Of a stretch of 17,400 bases of DNA, positions 1 to 6,508 are shown piece after piece. Source of the stretch: Campylobacter gracilis (GTDB taxonomy: Bacteria; Campylobacterota; Campylobacteria; Campylobacterales; Campylobacteraceae); assembly GCF_018374135.1 (NCBI RefSeq), contig NZ_JAHAFS010000023.1:1-17400 (forward strand), in the 5' to 3' direction. The position numbers were made by a program, and so were the translations under genes. Numbering within the stretch: position 1 is the stretch's first letter; every line of letters begins with the position of its first letter. Under the pieces are notes generated by a model. The model made no database searches, was not told where the DNA came from, and saw nothing but the letters and a program-made list of their open reading frames with translations.

Positions 1-424
1 CGCCGCTAAGCTCTTTGGGATAGGAATTTTCCTTATCCGCAAGACCTACGATCTTTAGCCATTCGCGTGCTAGAGCTATCGCTTCCTCTTTCGGAACGTT
101 TTGTACCTTCATCGGGCCTAGGATTATATTGTGCAGCACGCTTAGATGATCGAAGAGCTCATAGCTTTGAAAGACCATACCGATCTTTTGTCTGATCCTA
201 CGCCACTCTTTAAAATTTTGATCGATACGTTCGCCCTCGATTATAAAATTTCCGCTTTGTACCGGCTCTAGCCCATTGATCGTGCGAAGTAGGGTGCTTT
301 TGCCGCAGCCGCTAGGGCCCAGTATGACTACGACTTCGCCTTCGCTCACGTCGAAGCTTATATCTTTTAGCGCGTGTAGCTCGCCGTAAAATTTATTGAT
401 TTTATGAAGTTCCAAAATTCCCAT
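1..424 (-). CDS. Amino-acid ABC transporter ATP-binding protein (partial, C-terminus outside window)
   Basis: ATPase subunit of a polar amino-acid (PAAT family) importer; it hydrolyses ATP on the cytoplasmic side of the two permeases encoded just upstream. About 141 codons are visible. Walker A GPSGCGKST lies at residues 36-44, the Q-loop glutamine in MVFQ is near residue 86, and the window cuts the gene inside the LSGG signature, so Walker B and the H-loop are not visible. The N-terminus (MGILELHKINKFYGELHALK) is typical of GlnQ/PebC-like proteins. The ATG overlaps the TGA of the preceding permease by one base, so the genes are translationally coupled. The permease-permease-ATPase order resembles several Campylobacter amino-acid operons. 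The substrate (Glu, Gln, Asp, His or Cys class) cannot be told from this sequence. No substrate-binding protein gene is in view. Confidence 0.93.
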   Translation of the reverse strand, partial: MGILELHKINKFYGELHALKDISFDVSEGEVVVILGPSGCGKSTLLRTINGLEPVQSGNFIIEGERIDQNFKEWRRIRQKIGMVFQSYELFDHLSVLHNIILGPMKVQNVPKEEAIALAREWLKIVGLADKENSYPKELSG

Positions 425-1080
425 CAGTTCCACCTGTTTTCTAGTTTTTTCGAAAGCGCCGAGATTGGATAGCAGATCAAAAAATATACGAAAAATATCG
501 CTCCGTAGATGATTAGCGGCGCGTAATTGTCGCGGAAGACGTTTACTTCGATGATCTGCTGTCCAACCTTGACGAGCTCGATGACGCCGATTAGTACGGC
601 GATCGAGGTTGTTTTTATCATCCTGCTGAATAAATTTATCGTTGCGGGCACTAGGCGCCTCATTGCAAGCGGCAGGATGATGTAGAGATAAATTTGAAAT
701 TTGCTAAATGCGAGCGCTTCGGCGCTTTCGAACTGATGCTTGGGGATGCTAAGCACGGCGCCGCGCACCAGATCCATCATCTCAAAAACGCCCCAGACGC
801 TAAAGACGATTATCGAAGCCGCGATATTTGAGATGTGGATGCCAAATGCCTTGCTCGCGCCGAAATATACGATAAATAGCCAAACGATAGGCGGCATTAT
901 GCGCACGATCTCCAGGCAAATTTTAAGCGGGATGTATAAGGCTCTGCGCCCAGAGGCCATTAAAATTCCAAGCACCAAGCCTAGTACGAGCGAAACCGCG
1001 ATCGAGATGAGCGTGATTTGCAGCGTGACTCCGAGCCCGCCAAGAAGCCTGATTAAATTTTCGCCGTTTAAGATCTCCAT
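424..1080 (-). CDS. Amino-acid ABC transporter permease, His/Glu/Gln/Arg family
   Basis: Inner-membrane permease subunit of a polar amino-acid importer, 218 residues, the usual size for this family. It is strongly hydrophobic, with about five membrane segments. A cytoplasmic EAA-type loop at about residues 117-144 (ESAEALAFSKFQ..., then ILPLAMRRLVP) is the contact site for the ATPase. The ATG at 1080 follows the upstream permease stop by 2 nt and is preceded by a GAGAGG ribosome site inside that gene. It probably pairs with the other permease (1083-1736) as a heterodimer. The family call is secure; the substrate is unknown. Confidence 0.92.
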   Translation of the reverse strand: MEILNGENLIRLLGGLGVTLQITLISIAVSLVLGLVLGILMASGRRALYIPLKICLEIVRIMPPIVWLFIVYFGASKAFGIHISNIAASIIVFSVWGVFEMMDLVRGAVLSIPKHQFESAEALAFSKFQIYLYIILPLAMRRLVPATINLFSRMIKTTSIAVLIGVIELVKVGQQIIEVNVFRDNYAPLIIYGAIFFVYFLICYPISALSKKLENRWN

Positions 1081-1082
1081 CG

Positions 1083-1736
1083 CTAGCCTCTCATATACGC
1101 AAGGCGCTTTTCAAGCAGCGTAAGCGCCAGCGAAAGCGGCAGGATTATGATCAGATACGATACGCTTAGCATAAATAGCGCCTCGTTCGTCTTGTAATAC
1201 AGTCCGATGATGTCCTTTGCGGCATAAACGAGATCGGCGAGTGCTACGATGCTAACGATCGAAGTTTCTTTAAGCAGAAAGATTACGTTTGCGCTGATGG
1301 AGGGTAGGGCGATCGCAAAAGCGCGCGGCAGCACGACGTAAAATACTATCTGCGCCTCGCTAAGACCTAGGCTCATCGCGCTTTCGATCTGGGATTTTTT
1401 TATCGCCTCGAAACCGAGCCTAAAGCTCTCGCTCATATAGCTTCCGCCCAAAAACGCAAGCCCCACGATCGCGCAGGTAAAGCCCGAAATTTGAACGCCC
1501 AGCTTCGGCAAGCCGTAGTATAGAAAAAATAGCTGAATTAAAAGCGGAGTATTGCGCGACAGCTCGATATATGTGCTCACGAGCGGGCTTAACAGAGGCA
1601 ATCTTTTATATTTTATCAGCGTGCAGATAAAACCGATGATGATGGATAGTAAAATCTCGTAAAATGCGAGCTTCAGCGTTAAAATTCCCGCCTTTACGAA
1701 CATCGGGCTAAATTTAGCTATAAAATCAAAATCCAT
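1083..1736 (-). CDS. Amino-acid ABC transporter permease, first gene of the operon
   Basis: Second permease of the same importer, 217 residues from the chosen start. It has hydrophobic segments and an EAA-type loop (SQIESAMSLGLSEAQ, then VVLPRAFAIALP) in the second half. The longest reading frame begins at an ATG at 1763, but I place the start at 1736 (protein begins MDFDFIAKFSP). A perfect TATAAT lies directly against the 1763 ATG, so that codon would be at or upstream of the transcription start. The 1736 ATG has a GGAAAGAAG ribosome site a few bases upstream. It would be the promoter-proximal gene of the operon that continues into the second permease and the ATPase. Confidence 0.9.
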   Translation of the reverse strand: MDFDFIAKFSPMFVKAGILTLKLAFYEILLSIIIGFICTLIKYKRLPLLSPLVSTYIELSRNTPLLIQLFFLYYGLPKLGVQISGFTCAIVGLAFLGGSYMSESFRLGFEAIKKSQIESAMSLGLSEAQIVFYVVLPRAFAIALPSISANVIFLLKETSIVSIVALADLVYAAKDIIGLYYKTNEALFMLSVSYLIIILPLSLALTLLEKRLAYMRG

Positions 1737-1763
1737 AAATTCTTCTTTCCGTAAAATATGCAT

Positions 1764-1769
1764 ATTATA
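1764..1769 (-). promoter_or_regulatory. -10 box (TATAAT) for the amino-acid ABC operon
   Basis: A perfect TATAAT on the minus strand, preceded by CTG, ending 27 nt before the ATG at 1736. Transcription would start near 1757, giving a leader of about 20 nt. No good -35 is seen, which is normal for Campylobacter sigma-70 promoters. It decides the start codon of the downstream permease. Confidence 0.6.
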
Positions 1770-1860
1770 CAGATAACTGATTAAAATAGTATTAAATTAG
1801 AATTTTTTTATAAAAATTCCGAAAATTTAGGAGTTTAAAAATATATCTTATAAATATATT

Positions 1861-1884
1861 TAGTCCGAGCAGATACCCGGACTA
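1861..1884 (-). terminator. Probable intrinsic terminator of the dicarboxylate transporter gene
   Basis: A 7-bp perfect stem TAGTCCG/CGGACTA (1861-1867 with 1878-1884) with a 10-nt loop lies 19 nt past the stop of the minus-strand transporter gene. An AT-rich run (AATATATTTATAAG) follows on the minus strand. The U-tract is not pure, so termination is likely but not certain. Confidence 0.55.
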
Positions 1885-1902
1885 TAAAATTTTGACGGAA
1901 TT

Positions 1903-3375
1903 TTACGAGTAAAAAATATACGCATATCCCGAAACCAAAAACGCGGAGAATATCGCTAGAATTCCGCCACTTCGTACCATTTCCACCTGGCGAATGCGTC
2001 CCGTGCCGAAAACCAAAGCATTCGGCGGCGTCGCTACCGGCATTATGAAAGCGCAGCTTGCGCCCACACCGATTACTATAGTAAGAGTTTCTTTTGGTAG
2101 CCCCATTTGCGCCGCTACTCCCGCAAATACAGGCACCAAAAGCGCAGCGGAGGCGGTATTGCTTGTAAATTCCGTAAGGCAGATGATGAAAACCGCTGTT
2201 ACTAAAAGTACGATGTAAGTAGGCGCTCCACCGAAAGTGTGCGCGACTAGATCGCCAAGCACCTTAGAGGCTCCGGAATCGCCTAAAACCGCACTTAGCG
2301 TAAGTCCGCCGCCAAAAAGCAGCAACACGCCCCACTCGGTATTTTCTGCGATATCGTGCCATTTGGCAAGCCCTAGTATGACGATTACGACTGCCGAGCA
2401 GATAGCGACGTAAGCATCGTCTACTTTAAAGCCCACAAGGGCTGAAATTTGTTTCGAAAATATCCAACCAAGCGCTGTTAGAGCAAATACGATGATCGTA
2501 ATAATGCGCTCGCGCGTCCAAGGGATATGCTCCAAATCCATCTCTATTTTATGACTTAAATTCGGCTTGAAAATTATATAAAGCACCGCAAGCATTATCG
2601 GCAGCATCACGCACATTAGCGGCAAACCTACCTTCATCCAGTCTGCGAAGCTGTAGTGCAAGGCTTGAGCCACGATTAAATTTGGCGGAGATCCCACGAG
2701 CGTGCCCAGACCCCCGATGCTTGCAGAATACGCGATGCCTAAAAGCAAAAACACGAGCGTGCCGCGATCTTTGCTCTCGTCCATGTTGGCGCAAATTCCA
2801 AGCGCGATCGGAAGCATCATAGCAGCAGTTGCGGTATTTGAAACCCACATCGAAAGGATCGCCGTAGCAAGGCAGATTAAAATCGCAGCTACACCCAAGC
2901 GACCGCCTGCGCGGGCGATTAGCCACATCGCGATTTTTTTATCGAGCTTTTGCATATGCAGAGCCGTTGCCAGCGCGAAGCCGCCGAAAAAGGTAAAGAT
3001 CGTAGGGTTTGCAAAATTTGCAAGCGTGCTTTTGATGGTGGCAGCCGTGAAAGTGCCATCTTTAGCGAATTTACCAAGCCCGATAGCTACCGCAAGCACC
3101 GGCACCATAAGCGCGGTTACCGTGATATGCACGGCCTCTGTAAGCCACATAATCGCAATGAAAGCAAGTAGCGCAAGGCCTTTTTTGACATTGGGCTCAA
3201 ACGGTAGTGCGGCATATAGCGCAAAGCCCACTGCAGCGGCAATCGCCATAATGATGACGCCGCGCTTAGGAAACGGCACGGTGTCGGTGAGCCTGTCTAA
3301 ACCCAGCTCGTCTACGTCTGAGTCTAGCGGCCCTTGTAAGCGGGAGTTGCGTAATTCCACTTTGTTTTCTTCCAT
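1903..3375 (-). CDS. DASS-family (SLC13-type) sodium:dicarboxylate/anion symporter
   Basis: Inner-membrane secondary transporter of the divalent anion:Na+ symporter family, which imports C4-dicarboxylates, citrate or sulfate. It has 490 residues, with a hydrophilic N-terminal stretch of about 38 residues and then about 11-12 hydrophobic segments. Both SNT signatures that bind sodium and substrate in this family are present: VSNTATAAMMLP at about 178-189 and TSNTASAALLVP at about 404-415. A PPNALVFGTG motif near 450 is typical of these proteins. The ATG has a strong AAGGAG site 5-6 nt upstream. It is a single-gene unit with its own terminator and is divergent from the outer-membrane protein gene. 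Succinate, fumarate or malate are the likely substrates for a Campylobacter, but that is inference. Confidence 0.92.
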   Translation of the reverse strand: MEENKVELRNSRLQGPLDSDVDELGLDRLTDTVPFPKRGVIIMAIAAAVGFALYAALPFEPNVKKGLALLAFIAIMWLTEAVHITVTALMVPVLAVAIGLGKFAKDGTFTAATIKSTLANFANPTIFTFFGGFALATALHMQKLDKKIAMWLIARAGGRLGVAAILICLATAILSMWVSNTATAAMMLPIALGICANMDESKDRGTLVFLLLGIAYSASIGGLGTLVGSPPNLIVAQALHYSFADWMKVGLPLMCVMLPIMLAVLYIIFKPNLSHKIEMDLEHIPWTRERIITIIVFALTALGWIFSKQISALVGFKVDDAYVAICSAVVIVILGLAKWHDIAENTEWGVLLLFGGGLTLSAVLGDSGASKVLGDLVAHTFGGAPTYIVLLVTAVFIICLTEFTSNTASAALLVPVFAGVAAQMGLPKETLTIVIGVGASCAFIMPVATPPNALVFGTGRIRQVEMVRSGGILAIFSAFLVSGYAYIFYS

Positions 3376-3401
3376 AGATACTCCTTTTTTGGATTTGGCT
3401 T

Positions 3402-3407
3402 ATGATA
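3402..3407 (-). promoter_or_regulatory. Candidate -10 box for the DASS transporter
   Basis: Minus-strand TATCAT, preceded by TTTTTG, would start transcription near 3395 and give a leader of about 20 nt before the ATG at 3375. It is a non-perfect box in AT-rich DNA, so the call is tentative. Confidence 0.35.
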
Positions 3408-3420
3408 CAAAAATGAGGCG

Positions 3421-3437
3421 GGAATTTTATAAATTCC
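3421..3437. repeat. Perfect dyad GGAATTT-TAT-AAATTCC upstream of the DASS gene
   Basis: Seven-base arms separated by 3 nt, 46 nt upstream of the transporter start and 14 nt upstream of its candidate -10 box. The position suits a repressor or activator site. AT-rich DNA makes short dyads fairly common, so function is unproven. Confidence 0.4.
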
Positions 3438-3462
3438 AAATCAAATCGTCTTAAATTTTTAA

Positions 3463-3493
3463 AAGTGCAGTTACTATCGGTAACACGGCACTT
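3463..3493. repeat. Two-part inverted repeat upstream of the DASS gene
   Basis: Outer arms AAGTGC/GCACTT (3463-3468 and 3488-3493) and inner arms GTTAC/GTAAC (3470-3474 and 3480-3484) around a 5-nt centre TATCG. Eleven base pairs can form, with small unpaired bases between the arms. No gene ends nearby, so it is more likely an operator or upstream regulatory site than a terminator. Confidence 0.45.
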
Positions 3494-3644
3494 ATCTCTT
3501 GTGTAAATTTTGAATTGTAGATAAAAACGAGCAACTAAATAAGCGCTTTAAATTTTATCACAGATTATTTTTTAATGGCTCTGGCATTTAAATTTGCTAG
3601 CTGCCCAAGGGAGGTGGCGTAGAATTTCGTCGAATTCCGTGCTG

Positions 3645-3722
3645 GCAATCGAGATAGAATTCTGTCCTTAGCAAGCGAGATAAAATTTTATCCAAGGCGA
3701 GTGAGATAAAATTCTGCGTCTT
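3645..3722. repeat. Three tandem imperfect 26-nt repeats
   Basis: Units run 3645-3670, 3671-3696 and 3697-3722 in exact 26-nt register. All carry GAGATA followed by (A/G)AATT(C/T)T, preceded by GCAA(T/G)C or GCGAGT. The array sits just upstream of the G10 tract and of the outer-membrane protein promoter. A related word, CGAATTCCGTGC, lies just before it at 3631-3642 and recurs inside hisF. No open frame spans the array convincingly. Confidence 0.75.
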
Positions 3723-3749
3723 ACCTCAAAAATTTATCGAAATTTAAGT

Positions 3750-3759
3750 GGGGGGGGGG
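3750..3759 (+). repeat. G10 homopolymer tract in the promoter of the outer-membrane protein gene
   Basis: Ten consecutive G residues, followed by CTAT and then TATAAT at 3764-3769. Poly-G tracts of this length are the classic hypermutable sites of Campylobacter. This one lies outside any gene, between the -10 box and where a -35 or upstream element would be. A length change would therefore alter transcription rather than reading frame. Confidence 0.8.
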
Positions 3760-3763
3760 CTAT

Positions 3764-3769
3764 TATAAT
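3764..3769 (+). promoter_or_regulatory. -10 box (TATAAT) for the outer-membrane protein gene
   Basis: A perfect TATAAT 4 nt after the G10 tract. The best -35-like word upstream is TTTAAG at 3743-3748, 15 nt away with the tract at ten G; a 12-G tract would give 17 nt. Transcription would start near 3776, leaving a leader of about 115 nt before the ATG at 3892. Confidence 0.6.
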
Positions 3770-3783
3770 CAATAAATTTTAAA

Positions 3784-3803
3784 CGGATTCGTAAGCGAAT
3801 CCG
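3784..3803 (+). other. Leader hairpin of the outer-membrane protein mRNA
   Basis: A perfect 8-bp stem CGGATTCG/CGAATCCG with a TAAG tetraloop, about 8 nt after the predicted transcription start. No U-tract follows (next comes GTGGAGGAGGC), so it is not a terminator. A stabilising 5' hairpin or a protein/sRNA site is possible. Downstream in the same leader, an imperfect direct repeat around ATCGTAA (about 3811-3834 and 3860-3883) is also visible. Confidence 0.5.
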
Positions 3804-3891
3804 GTGGAGGAGGCTTAAAGATCGTAAGTTATAAAACGGTAAGAGCGGCTGTGGCGAGAAGCCTTGAAATCGTAAATTGTAAGGAGAAAAT

Positions 3892-4521
3892 ATGAAAAAC
3901 AAAATTTTAATCGCGGCATTTGCCGCTGCGGCTTGCGTTAGCGTAGGCTCTAGCGAGGGTTTACTTTTAGGCATCGAGGGGGATTACTCGTTCAAATCTA
4001 GTCTTACAGCCAAATGGTCGGAGGATGGAGACTCTGGCACCGTTAAAGATCATAAGGGGCAAGCTGCGATAGGTTTTAAAGCTGGCTATGATTTTGGTAT
4101 AGCTAGAGCATACGGAGAGTATATGTATGACTTTAAGGTTACAAAAAATGGTAGTGATGAGGATGGAGATTTTAAACACTCTTGGAATAAGCATAGCTTG
4201 CTAGTAGGCGGAGATTTTACGCCTGAGATTACGAATAGCTTTAAACTTGTAGCGGGCGCATATACGGGGGTTTCGTTTTTGAAATACAAAGATTCTTATA
4301 ACGACTTTGACGGCACTAGTGGCTCCGCATCTAAGACCGCACCGGGTTGGGTCATTGGCGCAAGACTGGGCGGGCTATATAGCTTTGATGAGCATAACGA
4401 GATCGAGTTTGGCTACAAGGCGGACTATACGAGATACAAGGCTAGCAAACTAGATGAAGACTTAGATAAAGTATATGAAACCAACCACGGGCTATATCTA
4501 GGATATAACTTTAAATTCTAA
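3892..4521 (+). CDS. Small outer-membrane beta-barrel protein (porin-like/OmpA-like barrel)
   Basis: A 209-residue protein with a signal peptide (MKNKILIAAFAAAACVSVG), probably cleaved near residues 19-22. The mature part alternates short hydrophobic/aromatic strands with charged, Gly/Ser/Asp-rich loops and ends GLYLGYNFKF; the terminal Phe and aromatic last strand are the Bam-recognised ending of outer-membrane barrels. Size fits an eight-stranded barrel. The ATG has AAGGAG 7 nt upstream. The Cys at residue 15 sits in AAAC, a poor lipobox, so signal peptidase I processing is favoured. It is monocistronic: G10/TATAAT promoter upstream, strong terminator downstream. Adhesin, immune-evasion or small-porin roles are all possible; no specific function can be assigned. 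Regulation by G-tract length is inferred. Confidence 0.85.
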   Translation: MKNKILIAAFAAAACVSVGSSEGLLLGIEGDYSFKSSLTAKWSEDGDSGTVKDHKGQAAIGFKAGYDFGIARAYGEYMYDFKVTKNGSDEDGDFKHSWNKHSLLVGGDFTPEITNSFKLVAGAYTGVSFLKYKDSYNDFDGTSGSASKTAPGWVIGARLGGLYSFDEHNEIEFGYKADYTRYKASKLDEDLDKVYETNHGLYLGYNFKF

Positions 4522-4542
4522 AAATTCTAACGTGCTAGCGCA

Positions 4543-4572
4543 GGATGGAGCGAACGAACTCCCGCTCCATCC
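4543..4572 (+). terminator. Intrinsic terminator after the outer-membrane protein gene
   Basis: A perfect 10-bp GC-rich stem GGATGGAGCG/CGCTCCATCC (4543-4552 with 4563-4572), 10-nt loop, 21 nt after the stop codon and followed by ATTTTAAATT. The rest of 4573-4697 shows no gene. Confidence 0.7.
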
Positions 4573-4697
4573 ATTTTAAATTCCAAATAATTCTTAGTTT
4601 GGTCGAATTTCAAAGCCCCGATAAATTTTTGTGGAAGTACTATTTGCTGCTTTGCGCCTTTTGGGATTGATTAAATTTTAAAATTATTCTAAGCAGA

Positions 4698-4728
4698 GCG
4701 ATATAATGTTAAAACATCTCATAATCGC
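4698..4728. repeat. Imperfect dyad downstream of the restriction endonuclease gene
   Basis: Nested arms GCGAT/ATCGC (4698-4702, 4724-4728) and ATGTT/AACAT (4706-4710, 4713-4717). It lies 28 nt beyond the stop of the minus-strand operon and could end its transcript, but no clean U-run follows. A plus-strand TATAAT at 4702-4707 overlaps it and has no plus-strand gene to serve. Confidence 0.3.
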
Positions 4729-4755
4729 ACTTGGTATAAAATCTATCTATCCGAA

Positions 4756-5538
4756 TTAGTTAAATTTCTTAATCGCCTTGCCGTAGCGATAAATTCTCGT
4801 GTTTTCTACATTATTGATGAGCTTGGGCTTATCGCGATCTTTTATATCGTTTTTTAAAATATCTAGGATTTTCTTGGAATTTAATCTAAATTTTATCTCT
4901 TTATAGTGTATGTCGCTATCGTTTCTGACTTCTATTTCGCCGACGCTGACATCGTGCTTAAAAATAACTTTTTGCGCATCCGTTTGATTTGCCATTCTAG
5001 CGCGAGAATTCTCTACATTTAAATTTTGAGCTAGAACATCAATGACATCTTGATAATAAAAAACGTAAATATTGCCACTGTCGTCGTTTGGAAAAACGCT
5101 TAAAAATTGCACTTCACCGCCGTTAAATATCGCTTTGCTTAAAAATGCTTTCAATCTATTTTTGTCTTTTAGTTTTTCACAAAGCGCAATCATCGGAATT
5201 TTTAGCGCGTCTTTATATTTTTGCTTTTCGCATTCGTAATCTGCGCGATTTTGTGGGAAGATTTCAAGACAATCTAAAATAAGCTGCCCCATTCCATTCA
5301 TCGCTAAAAATCCGTAATCGTCTTTAATTCTTTTAATAGAATATAAAAATATCTGCCACCAAGTACCACTTTTTACGCTATGCCCATCGCCGTTAAAATC
5401 TATGACATCTTTTTTGGCTTGCCTATCGTGCTTATATTCGTCATCCAGTCCAATTAAATTTGCAAAGATTTTTTCTTTTTGATGCCCGCTCAATTTAACG
5501 CGCGAAGCGTGCTCGCTACTCATTGCTCGTTTTGCCAT
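4756..5538 (-). CDS. Putative type II restriction endonuclease, partner of the adjacent methyltransferase
   Basis: A 260-residue protein encoded 1 nt after the stop of the DNA adenine methyltransferase gene, with its AAGGA ribosome site inside the methyltransferase 3' end. I do not recognise a named enzyme. Acidic residues followed by DGHSVKSG at about 51-58 and a WQIFLYSI segment are compatible with a PD-(D/E)XK-type metal site, but the assignment rests mostly on the linkage. Length, Lys/Asp-rich composition and AT-rich codon use (AAA, ATA, AAT) differ from purB upstream and suggest horizontal acquisition. A second ATG five codons in is possible, but the first has the better ribosome site. 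If this is the nuclease, it would cut the sequence that the methyltransferase protects. An unrelated accessory gene cannot be excluded. Confidence 0.65.
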   Translation of the reverse strand: MAKRAMSSEHASRVKLSGHQKEKIFANLIGLDDEYKHDRQAKKDVIDFNGDGHSVKSGTWWQIFLYSIKRIKDDYGFLAMNGMGQLILDCLEIFPQNRADYECEKQKYKDALKIPMIALCEKLKDKNRLKAFLSKAIFNGGEVQFLSVFPNDDSGNIYVFYYQDVIDVLAQNLNVENSRARMANQTDAQKVIFKHDVSVGEIEVRNDSDIHYKEIKFRLNSKKILDILKNDIKDRDKPKLINNVENTRIYRYGKAIKKFN

Positions 5539-5539
5539 T

Positions 5540-6508
5540 TTAATCCTTGATTATCAAAAGTTCGTGAGATTGTTTTATATTATTGTCGTCGCCGCGTTCT
5601 ATACGGTTTTTACCGATACGCGTTTCGCCTTGCCCCATCGTATATTGCCATTTCGGCTCCAAAATTTTAAATTCTTTATAGGTATCTCTAACCCATCCGC
5701 AGTCATTGTAGCTTAGTATAAATTTACCCTTATGGGCTTTTAAGAGCTTGGCTAGAAGTTCATGATTAAAGCCGTTATGGTGTATCGGGAAATTTCGTTG
5801 CGGATAAATTCCGCGGAACATTTTTGAATCGCCGCTTAAAAAATACGGCGGATCAAGGTAAAAAAAGTCGCTCGGGTATAGCTTAAAAGCCTTTTCGAAG
5901 CTAGCGCATTCAACGCTTAAATTTTCTAAATTTAGACTTGAAATCTTTTCGACGCCTTTTAAATATTTAGCTTCATCCTCATAAATTGAACTCATCCAGC
6001 CCAAAAATCCGGGTCCATAGCTTAGATTGAAATTAAAATAGTAATCTCGCGCCAACATTAAACTATCGAGCGCAACTTCTTTAGTCCAGTGCGATTTTAG
6101 CTCGTCTTTTATGGTCTTGTAAATTTGTTTCGTCGGCTTTAATTTTAAAAGCTCATTACAAAGCGAATTTTTATCTTTTATCGCAACTTGCCAAAAATTT
6201 ACTAAAATATCAAAAATATCGTATGCTTTTACTTCTATTCCAAGCTCTACGGCGGCGGCTATTTCTACGCTTCCGCCGCCGATAAAAGGTGAAATAAGCC
6301 GTTTTAAGTTATCCGGAAAATATTCTATTATCAGACCGACCGCTAAAGATTTACCGCCGGGATAGCGTAGTGGCGATTTCGTATAGCGTTTATATTTTAG
6401 CTTTTCGCCTTTGAGTGAATTTAAAAACAAATCTTTTTTCGGGCTTAAGCTTAAAATTTCGCTATCATAAAATAGCTGAGTTTGATTTAAAATTTGATTT
6501 GCCAACAT
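5540..6508 (-). CDS. D12-class (Dam-like) DNA N6-adenine methyltransferase
   Basis: A 322-residue SAM-dependent DNA methyltransferase of the alpha (D12) type. Motifs are in the expected order: RYPGGK at 48-53, the SAM-binding PFIGGGSVE at 74-82, an acidic motif (AYDIFD) at 95-100, a target-recognition region of about 110 residues, and catalytic DPPY at 219-222. The first 40 residues extend beyond the usual start. The target cannot be read from the sequence; relatives modify GATC, GATATC, GCATC and other sites. The ATG overlaps the purB stop codon in TAATG, so expression is tied to purB. With the downstream gene it forms a probable type II restriction-modification pair; a solitary Dam-like enzyme is less likely. 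Confidence 0.92.
   Translation of the reverse strand: MLANQILNQTQLFYDSEILSLSPKKDLFLNSLKGEKLKYKRYTKSPLRYPGGKSLAVGLIIEYFPDNLKRLISPFIGGGSVEIAAAVELGIEVKAYDIFDILVNFWQVAIKDKNSLCNELLKLKPTKQIYKTIKDELKSHWTKEVALDSLMLARDYYFNFNLSYGPGFLGWMSSIYEDEAKYLKGVEKISSLNLENLSVECASFEKAFKLYPSDFFYLDPPYFLSGDSKMFRGIYPQRNFPIHHNGFNHELLAKLLKAHKGKFILSYNDCGWVRDTYKEFKILEPKWQYTMGQGETRIGKNRIERGDDNNIKQSHELLIIKD

Noticed and set aside
1737..1763. Upstream ATG at 1763 for the first ABC permease
   Set aside because: A perfect TATAAT abuts it, so it would not be transcribed; the ATG at 1736 has a better ribosome site.
2549..3454. Long frames on both strands within and across the DASS gene
   Set aside because: Shadows of a GC-richer membrane-protein gene; no domain similarity and no ribosome sites.
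3645..3722. CRISPR array
   Set aside because: The copies are directly adjacent with no unique spacers and are imperfect, and no cas genes are present.
3744..3974. 76-codon minus-strand frame across the OMP promoter
   Set aside because: It runs through the G10 tract, hairpin and OMP start; the tract reads as a proline run and there is no other support.
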